This document shows, one piece after another, positions 34,700-43,509 of a DNA stretch of 64,000 nt (the first letter of the stretch is position 1; each line of letters begins with the position of its first letter). Where the stretch lies: contig NZ_JARZAJ010000006.1 of the NCBI RefSeq assembly GCF_029892105.1, forward strand, positions 124,001 through 188,000. Reading direction: 5' to 3'. Origin of the DNA: Kitasatospora sp. GP82 (GTDB taxonomy: Bacteria; Actinomycetota; Actinomycetes; Streptomycetales; Streptomycetaceae). The notes beneath the pieces were generated by a model. The model saw only the letters and a list, made by a program, of their open reading frames with translations, did not search any database and was not told where the DNA came from. The position numbers and the translations under genes are program-made.

Positions 34700-36088
34700 T
34701 CAGCGACCCGAGGAATCCGTGTCGTCGTACTCGCTGGTGCCCGCGTCCAGCAGTGGGGTCTGCTGCTGCTTCATATGGGCCGGAGCCATCAGCCGCAGCA
34801 CGTGGTAGCCGAGCAGGACGACCAGGGTGCCGAGGGCGATGCCGCTGAGCGAGAAGTTGTCGGTGAACTTCAGGGACACGTTCCCGATACCGATGATCAC
34901 ACCGGCCGCCACCGGGACGAGGTGCAGCGGGTTGGTCAGGTCCACTCGGTTGTGCACCCAGATCTGGGCGCCGAGCAGGCCGATCATGCCGTACAGGACG
35001 ACGGTGATGCCGCCGAGCACCCCGCCGGGGATCGCGGCGACCACCGCGCCGAACTTCGGGCAGAGGCCGAAGAGGATCGCGAATCCGGCCGCGCACCAGT
35101 AGGCGGCGGTGGAGTAGACGCGGGTCGCGGCCATCACGCCGATGTTCTCGGCATAGGTGGTGGTGGCCGGGCCGCCGACGCTGGTGGAGATCATGGTCGC
35201 GGCGCCGTCCGCCATGATCGCCGTGCCCATTCGGTCGTCCAGCGGGTCGCCCGTCATCTCGCCGACCGCCTTGACGTGTCCGGCGTTCTCGGCGATCAGC
35301 GCGACCACCACGGGCAGGGCCACCAGCACCGCCGAGCCGGAGAAGCTGGGCGTGTGCAGGGTCGGCAGACCGATCCAGTCGGCATTTCCGACCGCGGAGA
35401 GGTCGAGCCGCCAGTGGTCCGTCACCACACCGGCCGCGTCGACGGCGTGGATCTTCCCGAGGATCCGGTCGAAGATCCAGGAGATCGCGTACCCGAAGAT
35501 CAGGCCGAGGAAGGTGGCGATCCGCGACCAGAAGCCGCGCAGCACCACCAGGGCGAGACCGGTGAACAGCATGGTGAGCAGCGCGGTCCACTGGTCCTGC
35601 GGCCAGTACGTCCCGGCGGTGACTGGTGCGAGGTTGAATCCGATGAGCATAACTACCGCGCCCGTGACCACCGGTGGCAGCACGGCGTGGATCACCCGCG
35701 CACCGGCCGCCTGGATCACCGCGCCGCAGAGCGCCAGCACCGCGCCGACCACCAGCATGGCGCCCGTCAGGGTCGCGGCGTCGCCGCCCTGGGCCTTGAT
35801 CACCGCGGCCACCCCGACGAAGGAGAGGCTGCTGCCGAGGTAGCTGGGAATCCGGCCGCCGGTGACCAGCAGGAAGAAGATCGTCGCGACCCCGGAGACC
35901 ATCACGGCCAGGTTGGGGTCCAGACCCATGAGCACGGGTGCGACGAACGTCGCCCCGAACATGGCCACGACGTGCTGCGCGCCGAGCCCGACGGTACGTC
36001 CCCAGCTCAGCCGCTCGTCCGGCTTCACGACCGCACCGGGCGCGGGACTCCTTCCGTCGCCGTGCAGCTTCCAGCCGAAGCCCGCCAT
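34700..36088 (-). CDS. Uracil-xanthine permease family transporter
   Basis: 462 aa, about 12-14 membrane segments, NCS2 family (UraA/PyrP-like proton symporters for uracil or xanthine). Markers: GLGAQHVVAMFGATFVAPVL, the central VVALIAENAGHVKAVGEMTG motif holding the substrate-binding Glu/Asn, and MISTSVGGPATTTYAENIGVMA. The start ATG 36088 has AAGGAGAG upstream. The sequence favours uracil as substrate (UraA-like SVGGPATTTYAEN) but that is an inference. Confidence 0.93.
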   Translation of the reverse strand: MAGFGWKLHGDGRSPAPGAVVKPDERLSWGRTVGLGAQHVVAMFGATFVAPVLMGLDPNLAVMVSGVATIFFLLVTGGRIPSYLGSSLSFVGVAAVIKAQGGDAATLTGAMLVVGAVLALCGAVIQAAGARVIHAVLPPVVTGAVVMLIGFNLAPVTAGTYWPQDQWTALLTMLFTGLALVVLRGFWSRIATFLGLIFGYAISWIFDRILGKIHAVDAAGVVTDHWRLDLSAVGNADWIGLPTLHTPSFSGSAVLVALPVVVALIAENAGHVKAVGEMTGDPLDDRMGTAIMADGAATMISTSVGGPATTTYAENIGVMAATRVYSTAAYWCAAGFAILFGLCPKFGAVVAAIPGGVLGGITVVLYGMIGLLGAQIWVHNRVDLTNPLHLVPVAAGVIIGIGNVSLKFTDNFSLSGIALGTLVVLLGYHVLRLMAPAHMKQQQTPLLDAGTSEYDDTDSSGR

Positions 36089-36198
36089 GGGTCACTCTCC
36101 TTGTCGGCAATGCCCATGCGGGCAGATGGGACTGTCAGCCGATCACACGACACCCGCCGATGCAAAGACTCCGCCGCCGTCCGAGCGAGCGCATCGCC

Positions 36199-36228
36199 AC
36201 CGGCACCGGCACCGGCACCGGCACCGGC
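36199..36228. repeat. Short tandem hexamer repeat
   Basis: Five perfect copies of ACCGGC in the 186-bp gap between hemC and the permease. Likely prone to slippage; no function proposed. Confidence 0.85.
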
Positions 36229-36274
36229 GGCAGCCGAGTTCTTGTGAATCGTCAACTTCCTTGCAGGAGAACGA

Positions 36275-37198
36275 TTATCGGCGGATCTCTGCGAGGATGT
36301 CCGCCGCACCCTGGTCCAGGAGCTCGCCGGCCAGCGTCGTGCCCAGCTTCTCCGGCTCCTCGGACTGGCCGGAGAGCGTCCCGGAGACCCGGCGGCGGCC
36401 GTCCAGTGAGGTGACCTGGGCGTGCAGCGTCAGCATGCCGTCCGTCCCGGCGACCGCGTGGGCGCCCACCGGGACGCTGCACCCGCCGTGCAGTTCCGCC
36501 AGCAGCGCGCGCTCGGCCCGTACCGCAGCGTGCACGGCCATGTCCCCCACGCCCGCGAGAAGCTCCCGGATCGCCGCGTTGTCCTCGCGCACCTGGATGC
36601 CCAGCGCGCCCTGCCCCGGAGACGGCGGGAACAGGTCGAGCGGCAGTTCCTCGGCGATCTGGTCGTCCAGGCCCAGCCGCCGGACCCCGGCCGCCGCCAG
36701 GACCACGGCATGCAGGTTCATGGTCCTGATCTTCTGCAGCCGTGGCGGCACATTGCCCCGGATCGGGACGATCTCCAAGTCCGGCCGGACGTACTTCAGT
36801 TGAGCGATCCGCCGGGGCGCCCCCGTGCCCACCCTGGCGCCGTCGGGGAGGTCCGCGAGGGTGGAGCCGCAGAGGGCGTCCCTGACGTCGGCCCGCCCCG
36901 GCGGCGGCAGGAGGAGCAGTCCGGGCGGGCTGGCGGTCGGCAGGTCCTTCAGCGAGTGGACCACCACATCCACCTCGCCCCGGACCAGGGCCGCCTCCTG
37001 TTCACTGGAGAACGCGCTCCCGCCGCCGGCGGCGGATACCTCCGCCAGCGCCGCCGTGCGGTCGCGGTCGCCGCCCTCCAGGATCACCCGGTGCCTGAAC
37101 TCGACATCCGGGAAAGCGGCCCGGACCGGCGCGAGGTACTCCCGCACCTGGGCCTTGGCCAGATGGCTCCCACGCGAGCCGACAACGAACCGGATCAT
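36275..37198 (-). CDS. hemC: Hydroxymethylbilane synthase-like protein (HemC paralogue)
   Basis: 307 aa. Porphobilinogen deaminase links four porphobilinogens on a dipyrromethane cofactor. Present: SRGSHLAKAQ, HSLKDLP (catalytic Asp), RGNV, SPGQGALGIQ and the cofactor cysteine in GGCSVPVGA. Departures from the family: the usual GTSSLRR loop is GTGAPRR and RGNVDTRL is RGNVPPRL; SAFSSEQEAALVRGEVD replaces the usual LFVKELE region. It is alone, without hemA, hemB or hemD. It may be a second copy with altered substrate or a lineage-specific variant. Confidence 0.85.
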   Translation of the reverse strand: MIRFVVGSRGSHLAKAQVREYLAPVRAAFPDVEFRHRVILEGGDRDRTAALAEVSAAGGGSAFSSEQEAALVRGEVDVVVHSLKDLPTASPPGLLLLPPPGRADVRDALCGSTLADLPDGARVGTGAPRRIAQLKYVRPDLEIVPIRGNVPPRLQKIRTMNLHAVVLAAAGVRRLGLDDQIAEELPLDLFPPSPGQGALGIQVREDNAAIRELLAGVGDMAVHAAVRAERALLAELHGGCSVPVGAHAVAGTDGMLTLHAQVTSLDGRRRVSGTLSGQSEEPEKLGTTLAGELLDQGAADILAEIRR

Positions 37199-37599
37199 GG
37201 CGACCAGCTCCCCGAATGACGATGCGTCAGATCTGTCGGCGGAATGCTACCCGCCCCACCACCTGCGCTTTCCCGACAAGCGGTCGGCACTCGGGCGGCG
37301 GAGCGGCCGAGTTGGTCGAGTCCCGAGACCGTGGCTGCGCGTTTCCGGCAGTCAGCCGGCTTGCTGCTCGCCGGGCGGGGCGGCGACGGCACAGGCTGAC
37401 CTCGCGCCGGCGCATCGCAGACCCGGCCTTCGGCGCGTCACCGAAGCCCGACGAAGCGTCGTGATCACGATCCACGGCCGACTCCGCCAGTGCCCGGGCT
37501 CCGGCTCATACGTCGGGGAATCAGCACCCGCTCCGAACCGCACCAGGCACTGGGCGAGCCGCGTCGAGAGCGCCGCCATTCTCATGGAGTCCGTCGCCG

Positions 37600-37682
37600 C
37601 GCCGCCAACAGAGGACGTTCGAGCCGGCGTTGCCGAAGACGGTGGAGAACTTCTCGTCCTGCGGCCGCATCCGTAGGCCCAT
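37600..37682 (-). pseudogene. N-terminal remnant resembling a DUF47 (PhoU-like) protein
   Basis: From an ATG at 37682 with GGGAGAG upstream, the minus strand reads MGLRMRPQDEKFSTVFGNAG and SNVL, which resembles the DUF47 start (M-R-x-R-L-x-P-R-x-x-x-F-Y-x-x-F-A). The frame then changes character (CWRRGDGLHENGG). It seems a gene start cut after about 25 codons. The resemblance is short, so confidence is limited. Confidence 0.35.
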
Positions 37683-37818
37683 GGGAGACTCTCCCGGGCC
37701 GACGGTATCGCCGTACGCGGCGCGCCGCCGCTTCGCGAAGGGCTTGTCCGTCCAGAGCGGACGATAGAAGGAAAGGAGAGTACCCACTCCTTTCCACTCT
37801 CAACTTATAGCGCTCCGG

Positions 37819-37838
37819 GGGGCTTGCGGCAAGGCCCC
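37819..37838. promoter_or_regulatory. Rifamycin-associated element (RAE) upstream of helR
   Basis: The sequence GGGGCTTGCGGCAAGGCCCC is the 19/20-bp imperfect inverted repeat described as the RAE in actinomycetes, found upstream of rifamycin-inactivating genes and of helR and required for their rifamycin induction. It lies 207 bp before the helR start codon. Confidence 0.85.
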
Positions 37839-37869
37839 GGTCGTGCCGCAGAATCGTCGGCCGAGGCCA

Positions 37870-37995
37870 GAATCTGCGGAGATGGGAGTCGTGTCCGCGT
37901 GATCCACGCGGGATCGTCGAGCCGGGGAAAGTGCCCGGCACCGGGCTGCACCGCCAACTCGGCATGCTCGAAGAGACGTGCACTGTGAATAGCGG
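37870..37995 (-). pseudogene. C-terminal remnant of a second alpha/beta hydrolase
   Basis: The minus strand encodes SARLFEHAELAVQPGAGHFP then RLDDPAW, which closely parallels the catalytic-His end of the remnant at 13881-14270 (AVQPGGGHFPWLDD). The remainder of the hydrolase is absent on both sides; the downstream tail (TRTRLPSPQILASADDS) is unrelated. It lies between the RAE and helR. Confidence 0.5.
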
Positions 37996-38045
37996 TCATT
38001 CCGCCACCGCCCCCGATTGCTCGATCAATTGAGAGTCCTGAGTCA

Positions 38046-40427
38046 ATGGAGCTAGCCTTGGTCCCTGCGTCATCGTCCTCGTCCGAACTCAATTCAGTTG
38101 TCAATGCCGGAGCCGGAAACGGGACGAACCCGGGCGACGACGGCGCTCGGCCCTCCGACGGCCGGCGGGCCAGAGAGCTGCGAGCGGAGAACGAGTACGT
38201 CAGCAAGCTGTACGACCGCCTCGAGACCCAGCGCAAACTCGCAACGACCCGGCTGCGCGAGATCCATCTCCAGGACAAGGGCGGAACGCTCCAGTCCCGC
38301 ATGGAGCGCGACACGATGGAGATCCACCACACCCGCCGGCTGTCGGAACTGCACGCCGCCGAGTACGGGCTCTGCTTCGGCCGGATCGAAAGCGCCGACG
38401 GCGAGCGGCAGTACATCGGCCGGATCGCCCTGGCGGACGACGACCACGAGCCGGTCCTCACCGACTGGCGGGCGTCGGCCGCGGAGCCGTTCTACCGGGC
38501 GACGCCCGCCGTGCCCGGCGGTGTGGCGGGGCGACGGCACCTGCGGAGCAAGGGCCGGACCATCGTCGACTTCGACGACGACGCCTTCGGCGTGAGTGCC
38601 CTGGAGGGCCGGGACAGCTCCGAGCTCAGCGGGGAGACCGCCCTGCTCGCCTCACTGACGGCGGCCCGGACCGGGCGGATGGGCGACATCGTCTCCACCA
38701 TCCAGGCCGAGCAGGACCGGGTCATCCGCTCCGAGCTCGGCGGCGTGCTGGTCGTGCAGGGCGGTCCGGGGACCGGCAAGACCGTGGTCGCCCTGCACCG
38801 CGCCGCGTACCTGCTCTACACCCACCGCGACCGGCTGGCCAAGCGCGGTGTGCTGGTCATCGGGCCGAACACGACGTTCCTTCGCTACATCGACCAGGTA
38901 CTCCCCGCGCTCGGCGAGAGCGAGGTCGTGCTGAGCAGCATCGGCGCGCTCTACCCGGGCATGACTGCGACCGACACGGAGACGCCCGAGGCGGCCGCCG
39001 TCAAGGGCGACGCACGGATGGCGCGGGTACTCGCCGCCGCGCTGGACGGCCTCCGCCAACTGCCGGAGGAGTCATGGACCATCACCGTGGGCAGAAGGTC
39101 GCCCCGCCAGGAGGAGCTCCGGGTCGGCCGGGCCCTCTGCGAGCGGGCCCACGCCGCCGCGCACAAGACCGGCGAACCCCACAACCCGGCCCGAGCCGCC
39201 CTGGTCGAGCGGCTCTCCGCGGAGCTGGCCCTGCGGATCGCCAGGGACCGGGGCGGGGACATGGACCTGGACGACGTGGCGAACCTCGCCGACGCGCTCG
39301 TCGACGAGCCCGAGTTCCAGGCCCTGGCCGAGAAGCTGTGGCCGCTGCTGAGCCCGGAGCAGTTGCTCACGGCCCTGTTCGGCTCCCCGGAGCTGCTGGC
39401 GAGGGCCATGCCGGACTTCCCCGAGGCCGAACGCGCCGCTCTGCTGCGCGAACACCCGGGCCCGGATCAGGAGGCCACCCCCTGGACCACCGACGACGTT
39501 CCGCTGCTCGACGAGGCCGCCGAGCTGCTCGGCCCGCTTCCCGGCAGCACAGCATCCCGCCGGACCGAAGCCGCCGCCACGGCTGAGGAACTGGAGTTCG
39601 CGAAGGTCGTCCTCGAAGACTTCGGCGCGGGGCTGGTCGAGATCGACGCGGAGCTGCTGGCGAGCCAGTACCGCGGCGAGGTGGCGTTCCGACCCCTGGC
39701 CGAGCGCGCGGCCGAGGACCGGACCTGGGCCTTCGGGCACGTGATCGTGGACGAGGCGCAGGAACTGTCCCCCATGGCCTGGCGGCTTCTGACCCGCCGT
39801 TGCCCCGGCCGTTCCATGACGATCGTGGGCGACCTGGCGCAGACCGGCGCGCCGGCCGGGCTGAGCTCCTGGAGTGAGGCGCTCGACGAGTACACGGCGG
39901 GACGCTGGCGTACGGTGGAACTCACCGTCAACTACCGGACCCCGGCCGAGATCATGCGGATCACCGAGGGCGTCCTGCGGGCGGTCGACCCTGCGCTCAC
40001 CGCCCCCATCGCGGTGCGCAGCGGCGGGATCCGTCCGTGGAGCCTCCGGATCCCCGAGGGCGACCGGGGACCGGCGCTGCGCGCCGCCGTCGAGAAGGAG
40101 ATCACGGCACTGGACGGCGGCAGGATGGCGGTCATCCACGCCCCGGCGTGGCCGGTCGAACTGATCGACCGGCTGGCCGAGTTGGACGGTGTCACCATCA
40201 TTGACGACCCATCAGCACTGGACTCGCCCGTCGTTCTGATGACGGCCGCTCAGGCCAAGGGACTTGAGTTCGACGCGGTCCTCGTCGTGGAGCCCACGGA
40301 GATCATCGCGGCGCACACCCACGGCATGAACGACCTCTATGTCGCACTCACGCGCGCAACGAAGAGCCTCGGGGTCATCCACAGCCGGGAGCTGCCGGAG
40401 ATGCTGGAGGGCCTGGACCCCCGCTGA
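38046..40427 (+). CDS. helR: HelD/HelR-type RNA polymerase-associated ATPase
   Basis: 793 aa. UvrD-like superfamily 1 fold with an N-terminal coiled arm (RRARELRAENEYVSKLYDRLETQRKLATTRLREIHLQDKGG) that enters RNA polymerase in HelD proteins, Walker A GGPGTGKTVVALHRA (about 240), Walker B HVIVDEAQELSPMAW (about 570) and the terminal motif MNDLYVALTRATKSLGV. HelR proteins displace rifamycin from RNA polymerase and confer tolerance; the RAE upstream supports that assignment over a generic HelD. The ATG at 38046 lacks a strong ribosome-binding site. Confidence 0.92.
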   Translation: MELALVPASSSSSELNSVVNAGAGNGTNPGDDGARPSDGRRARELRAENEYVSKLYDRLETQRKLATTRLREIHLQDKGGTLQSRMERDTMEIHHTRRLSELHAAEYGLCFGRIESADGERQYIGRIALADDDHEPVLTDWRASAAEPFYRATPAVPGGVAGRRHLRSKGRTIVDFDDDAFGVSALEGRDSSELSGETALLASLTAARTGRMGDIVSTIQAEQDRVIRSELGGVLVVQGGPGTGKTVVALHRAAYLLYTHRDRLAKRGVLVIGPNTTFLRYIDQVLPALGESEVVLSSIGALYPGMTATDTETPEAAAVKGDARMARVLAAALDGLRQLPEESWTITVGRRSPRQEELRVGRALCERAHAAAHKTGEPHNPARAALVERLSAELALRIARDRGGDMDLDDVANLADALVDEPEFQALAEKLWPLLSPEQLLTALFGSPELLARAMPDFPEAERAALLREHPGPDQEATPWTTDDVPLLDEAAELLGPLPGSTASRRTEAAATAEELEFAKVVLEDFGAGLVEIDAELLASQYRGEVAFRPLAERAAEDRTWAFGHVIVDEAQELSPMAWRLLTRRCPGRSMTIVGDLAQTGAPAGLSSWSEALDEYTAGRWRTVELTVNYRTPAEIMRITEGVLRAVDPALTAPIAVRSGGIRPWSLRIPEGDRGPALRAAVEKEITALDGGRMAVIHAPAWPVELIDRLAELDGVTIIDDPSALDSPVVLMTAAQAKGLEFDAVLVVEPTEIIAAHTHGMNDLYVALTRATKSLGVIHSRELPEMLEGLDPR

Positions 40428-40437
40428 CCGGAGGGTG

Positions 40438-40471
40438 GGTGCGGGTCGGGAACAGACACGTCCCGCACCCT
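40438..40471 (+). terminator. Hairpin terminator after helR
   Basis: Perfect 9-bp arms GGGTGCGGG (40438-40446) and CCCGCACCC (40463-40471), 11 bp past the stop, between convergent helR and the monooxygenase. Confidence 0.75.
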
Positions 40472-40533
40472 GAGGGATTTCAGGACCCTCGCGTGCAGCC
40501 TGTGCGTGCCGACGGTCGAGGCCGTGCCGCCGA

Positions 40534-42186
40534 TCAGGGGCAAGCGCGGACGCCCGCGCCGGCACCCCGAGTTTGCGGCCCCGTCACTCCCGTCGGGGGC
40601 CCGAACCAGTGGTGCAGGGCTCCGCGCAACTGCTGGGCGGTGGTGCGGTGGGGTGCCGAGGGTGTTCCTGCCCAGGCGGCGTGTCCGTCCGGGCGGACGA
40701 GTATCGCGGATGCACCTGGCAGGCCGTCAGGCCGCGCCGACACCACTGTCACCCGGTCCGCCCACGGCTCGGCCGCCTCGCGCAGCGAGTCCGCCCCCGT
40801 GCTCTCGTCCACCAGCAGCGCTCCGCCGGCCGTGCGGGCCAGCAGCGGCAGCAGCCCGTCGCGTTTCAGCGGGATGTCCGGCACCATCCTTCCCTCCCAG
40901 GGATGGCCGGAGCCGTGGTGAACCGGATAGCGGGTGCCGACGCCGGTGATCGCCTCGGCCAGGTAACCGGCCGTCTCCTCGGCCTGCGCCAGCTCGGCGA
41001 GGATTTCGCGCACAGGTGCCAGCCGCTCGCCCTCCGCGGCGATCAGCATCTGCGCCCGGGTGTTGCGCAGCAGCCTGGCACCGGCCGCATGCCGCTCGGT
41101 GTGGTAGGTGTCCAGGAGGCTGTCGGGAGCCTGTCCGCGCGCCACCAGACCGAGCTTCCAGCCGAGATTCATCGCGTCGTCGATGGCCGCGTTGACGCCG
41201 ATGGCACCGGCGGGGGGATGGATGTGAGCGGCGTCGCCCGCCAGCAGTACCCGGCCGTGTCGCAGCTTCTCGGCCAGCCGGGCTGCGTCCCCGAACCGGG
41301 TCAGCCAGTGGGCTTCGGCTATCTCCACATGCCGCCCCAGCGCCCGGTCCAGCACGTGCTGGAAGCGGGGCAGCGTCAGCGGCTCGTCCCGGTCGTCCGG
41401 CGGCTGAGGGTCGTCGGTGATCAGCCGCACGTAGCCGGGCCGCGGGATGGCGAACACCGTGCCGTTCGCGCCGGCCGTCACCCCGAACGGGATGGCCTGC
41501 GGGTCTGCCAGGACCACGTCCCCGAGCAGGGTGAAGCGGCGTGCGGGCGTGCCGGGGAAACCGATTCGGGCCAGCTTGCGCACCGTGCTGCGGCCGCCGT
41601 CGCAGCCGGCCAGCCAGCCTGCGCGCAGCAGCAGCCGCCCGTTCGGGGAGTCGACCTCGGCGCACACCCCACTGTCGTCCTGGCGCAGTCCGGTCAGGCG
41701 GTGACCGCGCAGGATGCGCACGCCCAGTTCCACGGCTCGTTCGGCGAGGATCTCCTCCACTCTGGTCTGCGCGATCCCGAGCACGTAGGGGTGTTCGGTG
41801 CGCATGGCGGCCAGGTTGAGCTGGGCCGCTCCGGCGAACGCGGTGGTCGGCACGGTGGGGCCTTCGGCGAGGAAGCGATTCGCCAGGCCGCGGCGGTCCA
41901 GCAGTTCCAGGCTGCGGGCGTTGAGGTTGAAGCCACGGCAGAAGCCGGGCGGGGCGGGGTGCCGCTCAAGCAGTACGGTGCGCACCTCGGCCAGCCCCAG
42001 CTCGCAGGCCAGCATCAGCCCGGCGGGCCCGGCTCCCACCACCAGGACGTCCGCGTCGCCGTACGGTGGGTCTGCCTGCGGCTCCGGTGCCGTGGACCAC
42101 GAGGTGGTCGGTGGGCCGCCGGGTATCGGCGCGTCGGGCGAGGGCTGCTCAGCCCATGCTGTCGCGTGCGCAGGTGAGTCAGGCAT
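40534..42186 (-). CDS. FAD-dependent aromatic monooxygenase
   Basis: 550 aa, start ATG 42186 with GGAGG six bases upstream inside the padR end. Class A flavin hydroxylase: GxGxxG in DVLVVGAGPAGLMLACELG, the DG motif LAGCDGGRSTVRKLARIGFPG, and the GD motif RVLLAGDAAHIHPPAGAIGVNAAIDDAMNLGWKL. The C-terminal third is thioredoxin-like, as in PgaE/RdmE and Rox enzymes. Substrate may be a phenol, polyketide or antibiotic. It overlaps padR by 8 bp, so it is probably induced when the PadR ligand appears. Convergence with helR does not by itself make it a rifampicin monooxygenase. Confidence 0.92.
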   Translation of the reverse strand: MPDSPAHATAWAEQPSPDAPIPGGPPTTSWSTAPEPQADPPYGDADVLVVGAGPAGLMLACELGLAEVRTVLLERHPAPPGFCRGFNLNARSLELLDRRGLANRFLAEGPTVPTTAFAGAAQLNLAAMRTEHPYVLGIAQTRVEEILAERAVELGVRILRGHRLTGLRQDDSGVCAEVDSPNGRLLLRAGWLAGCDGGRSTVRKLARIGFPGTPARRFTLLGDVVLADPQAIPFGVTAGANGTVFAIPRPGYVRLITDDPQPPDDRDEPLTLPRFQHVLDRALGRHVEIAEAHWLTRFGDAARLAEKLRHGRVLLAGDAAHIHPPAGAIGVNAAIDDAMNLGWKLGLVARGQAPDSLLDTYHTERHAAGARLLRNTRAQMLIAAEGERLAPVREILAELAQAEETAGYLAEAITGVGTRYPVHHGSGHPWEGRMVPDIPLKRDGLLPLLARTAGGALLVDESTGADSLREAAEPWADRVTVVSARPDGLPGASAILVRPDGHAAWAGTPSAPHRTTAQQLRGALHHWFGPPTGVTGPQTRGAGAGVRACP

Positions 42187-42763
42187 CGGGGGCCTCCGGC
42201 CATTCCAGGGTGCCCTGCTCGATCTCATCGGCGGTGCGCAGTACCCACTGCAACTCCGCTTGCAGCATCGCCTGGGCGTACTCTGCTTCGATCACAAACA
42301 GCCGGGGCGCCTTGTGCTCCTCCCTGGCGGTCCGATAGGCCTGCTCGCCCTCGGCGATCCGCGCCTTCAAGGCCGCCGCCCGTTCGTGCAGCGCCTGCGC
42401 CGCCCGCTGCCGTCCCAGTACGCCCAGGTAGCTGACGGCGGACAGGAACTTCGGGTACTCCCGGGACGGTTCGCGGACAAGTTCGTCCAGCCACTCGGTG
42501 AAGCACCGCTGCCCCTCGCGGGTGTGCCGGTAGACGGTGCGCGTCGGACGGCCGCCCACCTGCTCGGTGTCGGCCGCCTCGATCCAGCCGTCTCGGGCCA
42601 GGGCCCGAACCGTGTCGTACAGCGACCCCGTGGTCAGTTTGAAAGCCACGTCCATCTGCCGCTCCCGGAGTGCGGTCGCCACGGCGTGGGGGTGCATGGG
42701 CTGCTCCAGCAGCAAGCCCAACACTGCTAGGGCCAAGGGGTTGGCCGGTCGTTTGGCAGTCAT
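42179..42763 (-). CDS. PadR-family transcriptional regulator
   Basis: 194 aa from ATG 42763 (GGAG 5 bases before); GTG 42775 is an alternative. N-terminal winged helix: LALAVLGLLLEQPMHPHAVATALRER, GSLYDTVRALARDGWIEAADTEQVGGRPTRTVYRHTREG; C-terminal Vir-type coiled coil (ALHERAAALKARIAEGEQAYRTAREEHKAP). PadR proteins usually repress an adjacent detoxification gene and release on binding aromatic compounds. It heads an operon with the monooxygenase. Confidence 0.95.
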   Translation of the reverse strand: MTAKRPANPLALAVLGLLLEQPMHPHAVATALRERQMDVAFKLTTGSLYDTVRALARDGWIEAADTEQVGGRPTRTVYRHTREGQRCFTEWLDELVREPSREYPKFLSAVSYLGVLGRQRAAQALHERAAALKARIAEGEQAYRTAREEHKAPRLFVIEAEYAQAMLQAELQWVLRTADEIEQGTLEWPEAPDA

Positions 42764-42799
42764 GTCACTCCACACTCGGGCTCGGGATCGAAAGCAGGC

Positions 42800-42828
42800 A
42801 CTCGGATCCTACTACTCGGATCCGAGTA
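42800..42828. promoter_or_regulatory. Likely PadR operator
   Basis: A perfect 16-bp palindrome, TACTCGGATCCGAGTA (42813-42828), and an adjoining half-site CACTCGGATCC (42800-42810) lie 37-65 bp upstream of the padR start, where its promoter must be. Autoregulation is likely. Confidence 0.6.
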
Positions 42829-43129
42829 TCGCTCCTACCCCCGTACGGCGCCCGCCTCATCCTCGTTGGAACAGGCTCCCTCCGGCCAGGTCCCGAGCGG
42901 ATCGGCCGTCAGCCCCTGGGCCGACTGCGCCGTTGGCCCTGAGCCCCGTCCGTCCGGCCCCTTCGCCTCCGGCCCGCCCCTGATTCACCCCGTCCCCTCC
43001 GGACAGCTCCGGCAACGGCCGGGGTGAATCCGCCCGGCGCGGGTGCGCCGGCACGGCGCTCCCAACCGGTACGACCGTGGACCGGGCGCGTCACGACCCC
43101 TGTACGTGGCGCGCCGCGGCCCGGCTGAC

Positions 43130-43255
43130 CCGTCGGCCGGGATCGGCGCGAAGAAGCTGCCGTCCATGTTCACCCCGGCCCGCACCCGGTCGTCGGTGGC
43201 CATGGTCGCGGCGGCGGCGTCGCCACCGATGGAGGCGGACAGGACGTCACCTCAT
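43130..43255 (-). pseudogene. Remnant of a PAF-acetylhydrolase/dienelactone hydrolase-like gene
   Basis: The minus strand reads LSASIGGDAAAATMATDDRV then RAGVNMDGSFFAPIPADG, the nucleophile-elbow and following strand of this hydrolase group (normally GHSxGG.AA..M..D.R..AGVN.DG.F). The Gly-His before the nucleophile is altered, and both flanks lose coding character. The rest of the gap 42830-43509 shows no gene. Confidence 0.5.
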
Positions 43256-43509
43256 GGGGTGACATGCCGTCATCTCACAGGAGTACAGGGGACATCAGGG
43301 GACACGGGGACCTCCGTCGCCCGGACGAGCGATCAGGCAGCTGCCGATCACCCGTCCGACCGACCGCTCCGCGCGGAAGGACAGGGCCGGTCGGCGGATA
43401 GCCCGCTCGGCGGATTCCGCGCGCCGCGGCCGGCTGGCAGGGTGATCACGGACGCGGGCGGACCGGGGAAGCACGCGCGGGGGCAGCGGACGGAGGTCGG
43501 ACGGGCACG

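Noticed and set aside
36199-36228. Tandem ACCGGC repeat considered as a CRISPR-like or regulatory array
   Set aside because: Only five contiguous hexamers, no spacers; simple slippage repeat.
40534-42186. Rifampicin monooxygenase Rox as partner of helR
   Set aside because: No RAE lies upstream of the padR-monooxygenase unit and the fold is shared with many aromatic hydroxylases, so the specific name is not supported.
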